Origin: Gemmatimonadota bacterium
Lineage (GTDB): Bacteria > Gemmatimonadota > Gemmatimonadetes > Longimicrobiales > Gaopeijiaceae
Direction: 5' to 3'
Assembly: GCA_022823365.1 (NCBI GenBank)
Contig: JAJDXG010000004.1
Location: 1 to 33,172, forward strand
DNA length: 33,172 nucleotides
This document shows positions 31,911 to 33,172 of the stretch, piece after piece; within the stretch, counting starts at the first letter, position 1, and each line of letters begins with the position of its first letter. The notes under the pieces are model-generated. The model saw only the letters and a list, made by a program, of their open reading frames with translations. It did no database searches and was not told where the DNA came from. A program made the position numbers and the translations under genes.

Positions 31911-33172
31911 ATGTCCGAAATGAATCGACGCACGTTTCTCGGCACCGGCGCGGCGGCCGGCGCTCTGGTCGCGCTCGGGGGCTGCGACGCTCCGGGCGGC
32001 GACGCTGGTTCGGATCGCGGTGGCGCCGGGGGCCAGAGCGCCCCGGGCGGCGTGCCGGATTTCGCCCTCGACGAGATCACGATCGACGCGGTCCACGAGG
32101 GCATGCGGACGGGAGAGTACACCTGCCGCTCGATCACGGAGATGTACCTCGACCGCATCGAGGCGCTGAACCGGCAGGGGCCGCGGCTGTTCGCGGTCCT
32201 CGAGGTGAACCCGGACGCGCTCGAGATCGCCGACGCCCTCGACCGCGAGTTCCAGGCCTCGGGCCCGCGGGGGCCACTGCACGGCATCCCCCTGCTCCTG
32301 AAGGACAACATCGATACGGCGGACGGGATGACGACGACGGCGGGGTCGACTGCGCTCGCCGGGTCGATCGCGCCGCAGGACGCCTTCGTGGCCGCGCGGC
32401 TGCGGGAGGCAGGCGCGCTCCTGCTCGGCAAGGCGAACATGAGCGAGTGGGCGGGCTGGAAGTCGTTCGAGTTCGGGGCCTCGGGCTGGAGCGGCCGCGG
32501 CTGGGACGGCGGACGGGGCGGCTTCTGCAAAAACCCCTACGCGCTCGACCGCACCCCGGGCGGGTCGAGCTCCGGGTCCGGGGCAGGCGCGGCGGCCAAC
32601 CTGGCGGTCGCGACGATCGGGTCGGAGACCGACGGCTCCATCGTGGGCCCGTCTTCGCGCAACTGCCTGGTCGGCATCAAGCCCACGATCGGGCTTCACA
32701 GCCGGGGCGGGGTCATCCCGATCGCGCACAGCCAGGACAGCACCGGCCCGATGGCGCGCACCGTTCGCGACGCCGCGATCATGCTCGGAACGATGGTCGG
32801 CGTCGACCCGCGCGATCCGCTGACCGCCGCGAGCGCGGGCAACTTCCTCACCGACTACACCGGCGCGCTGGACCCGGCCGGCCTCAGCGCCGCCCGGGTC
32901 GGCGTGCTGCGCGAGTACGCCGGCTTCGACAGCCGCGTCGACGCGCTGTTCGAGGAGGCGCTCGACGTCATGCGGGCGGAGGGCGCGACGGTGGTCGATC
33001 CCGTCACGCTCCCCGGGGAGCTGCGCTTCGGCAACGAGTACGAGATGGAGGTGCTGTACCACGAGTTCAAGGCGGATCTCAACGCCTATCTCGCCTCGCT
33101 GGGTCCGGACGCCCCCATCAAGTCGCTCGCCGAACTCATCGAGTACACCGAGGCGAACCACGACCTCGAACT
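31911..33172 (+). CDS. Amidase-signature lipoprotein, Tat-exported (runs off the window)
   Basis: The frame opens at ATG 31911, with GAGGTGA just upstream, and continues without a stop to the window end (420 codons seen; family proteins are about 480-550). The N-terminus has a twin-arginine motif (NRRTFLG), a hydrophobic stretch and a good lipobox (LGGC, Cys25), so it should be folded in the cytoplasm, exported by Tat and lipid-anchored. The catalytic residues are visible: Lys131 in LLLKDNIDT, cis-Ser219/220 in TPGGSSSGSG and Ser243 in SETDGSIVGPSS. It is related to, but clearly different from, the amidase at 8819-10417, which lacks the Tat motif. The substrate is unknown. The gene diverges from the Rieske operon. 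Confidence 0.9.
   Translation, partial: MSEMNRRTFLGTGAAAGALVALGGCDAPGGDAGSDRGGAGGQSAPGGVPDFALDEITIDAVHEGMRTGEYTCRSITEMYLDRIEALNRQGPRLFAVLEVNPDALEIADALDREFQASGPRGPLHGIPLLLKDNIDTADGMTTTAGSTALAGSIAPQDAFVAARLREAGALLLGKANMSEWAGWKSFEFGASGWSGRGWDGGRGGFCKNPYALDRTPGGSSSGSGAGAAANLAVATIGSETDGSIVGPSSRNCLVGIKPTIGLHSRGGVIPIAHSQDSTGPMARTVRDAAIMLGTMVGVDPRDPLTAASAGNFLTDYTGALDPAGLSAARVGVLREYAGFDSRVDALFEEALDVMRAEGATVVDPVTLPGELRFGNEYEMEVLYHEFKADLNAYLASLGPDAPIKSLAELIEYTEANHDLE

Noticed and set aside
1..33172. tRNA, rRNA, transposase or phage genes
   Set aside because: I looked for cloverleaf-like segments, transposase or integrase motifs and terminal repeats and found none that I could support.

Overview
The window is GC-rich bacterial DNA with tightly packed genes, many start/stop overlaps, and many secreted or lipid-anchored hydrolases. 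These include a BNR-propeller protein, an M24 peptidase relic, an S9D-type peptidase, two amidase-signature lipoproteins and an exported triple-Rid protein, alongside a TlcC-like nucleotide transporter. This mix looks most like Gemmatimonadota. That assignment rests on gene content only; the window has no rRNA or other phylogenetic marker.

Positions 1-20 kb look like an ordinary genomic background. A broken secreted aminopeptidase P (minus strand) diverges from a large BNR/VPS10-like propeller gene. A minus-strand run follows, in transcription order: exported triple-Rid protein, Gfo/Idh/MocA oxidoreductase, amidase lipoprotein, Phd-type antitoxin, an internally deleted PIN toxin, recQ and a SulP-STAS transporter, several joined by 1-4 base overlaps. 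Upstream of that run are a divergent TlcC-like transporter, a geranylgeranyl-reductase-family flavoprotein, an S9D peptidase, and an NCS2 permease with an RsbW-like C-terminal domain.

Positions 20-31.6 kb are the notable part: a neighbourhood that looks devoted to sterol or other polycyclic isoprenoid modification. It holds a clear sterol C24-methyltransferase, an RND exporter, an outer-membrane MetA-like protein, a cytochrome P450 fused to an N-terminal GPP34 (GOLPH3-like) domain, a Rieske oxygenase and an MpaB/Lcp-family oxygenase. Two gene relics carry the same theme: the C-terminal signature of a steroid 5-alpha-reductase directly in front of the MetA-like gene, and the last 55 codons of a second P450 between the Rieske and MpaB genes. 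No squalene epoxidase or oxidosqualene cyclase is visible, so the enzymes may act on imported sterols or on a precursor made elsewhere in the genome. Spot base counts suggest lower GC in this block than in the flanks.

Other structure includes a 27-bp tandem array of palindromes at 28.8-28.9 kb, two small tandem duplications that span stop codons, a perfect inverted repeat in front of the antitoxin gene, and an inverted repeat whose arm overlaps the predicted -35 box of the P450 gene. The window ends inside a second, Tat-exported amidase lipoprotein.
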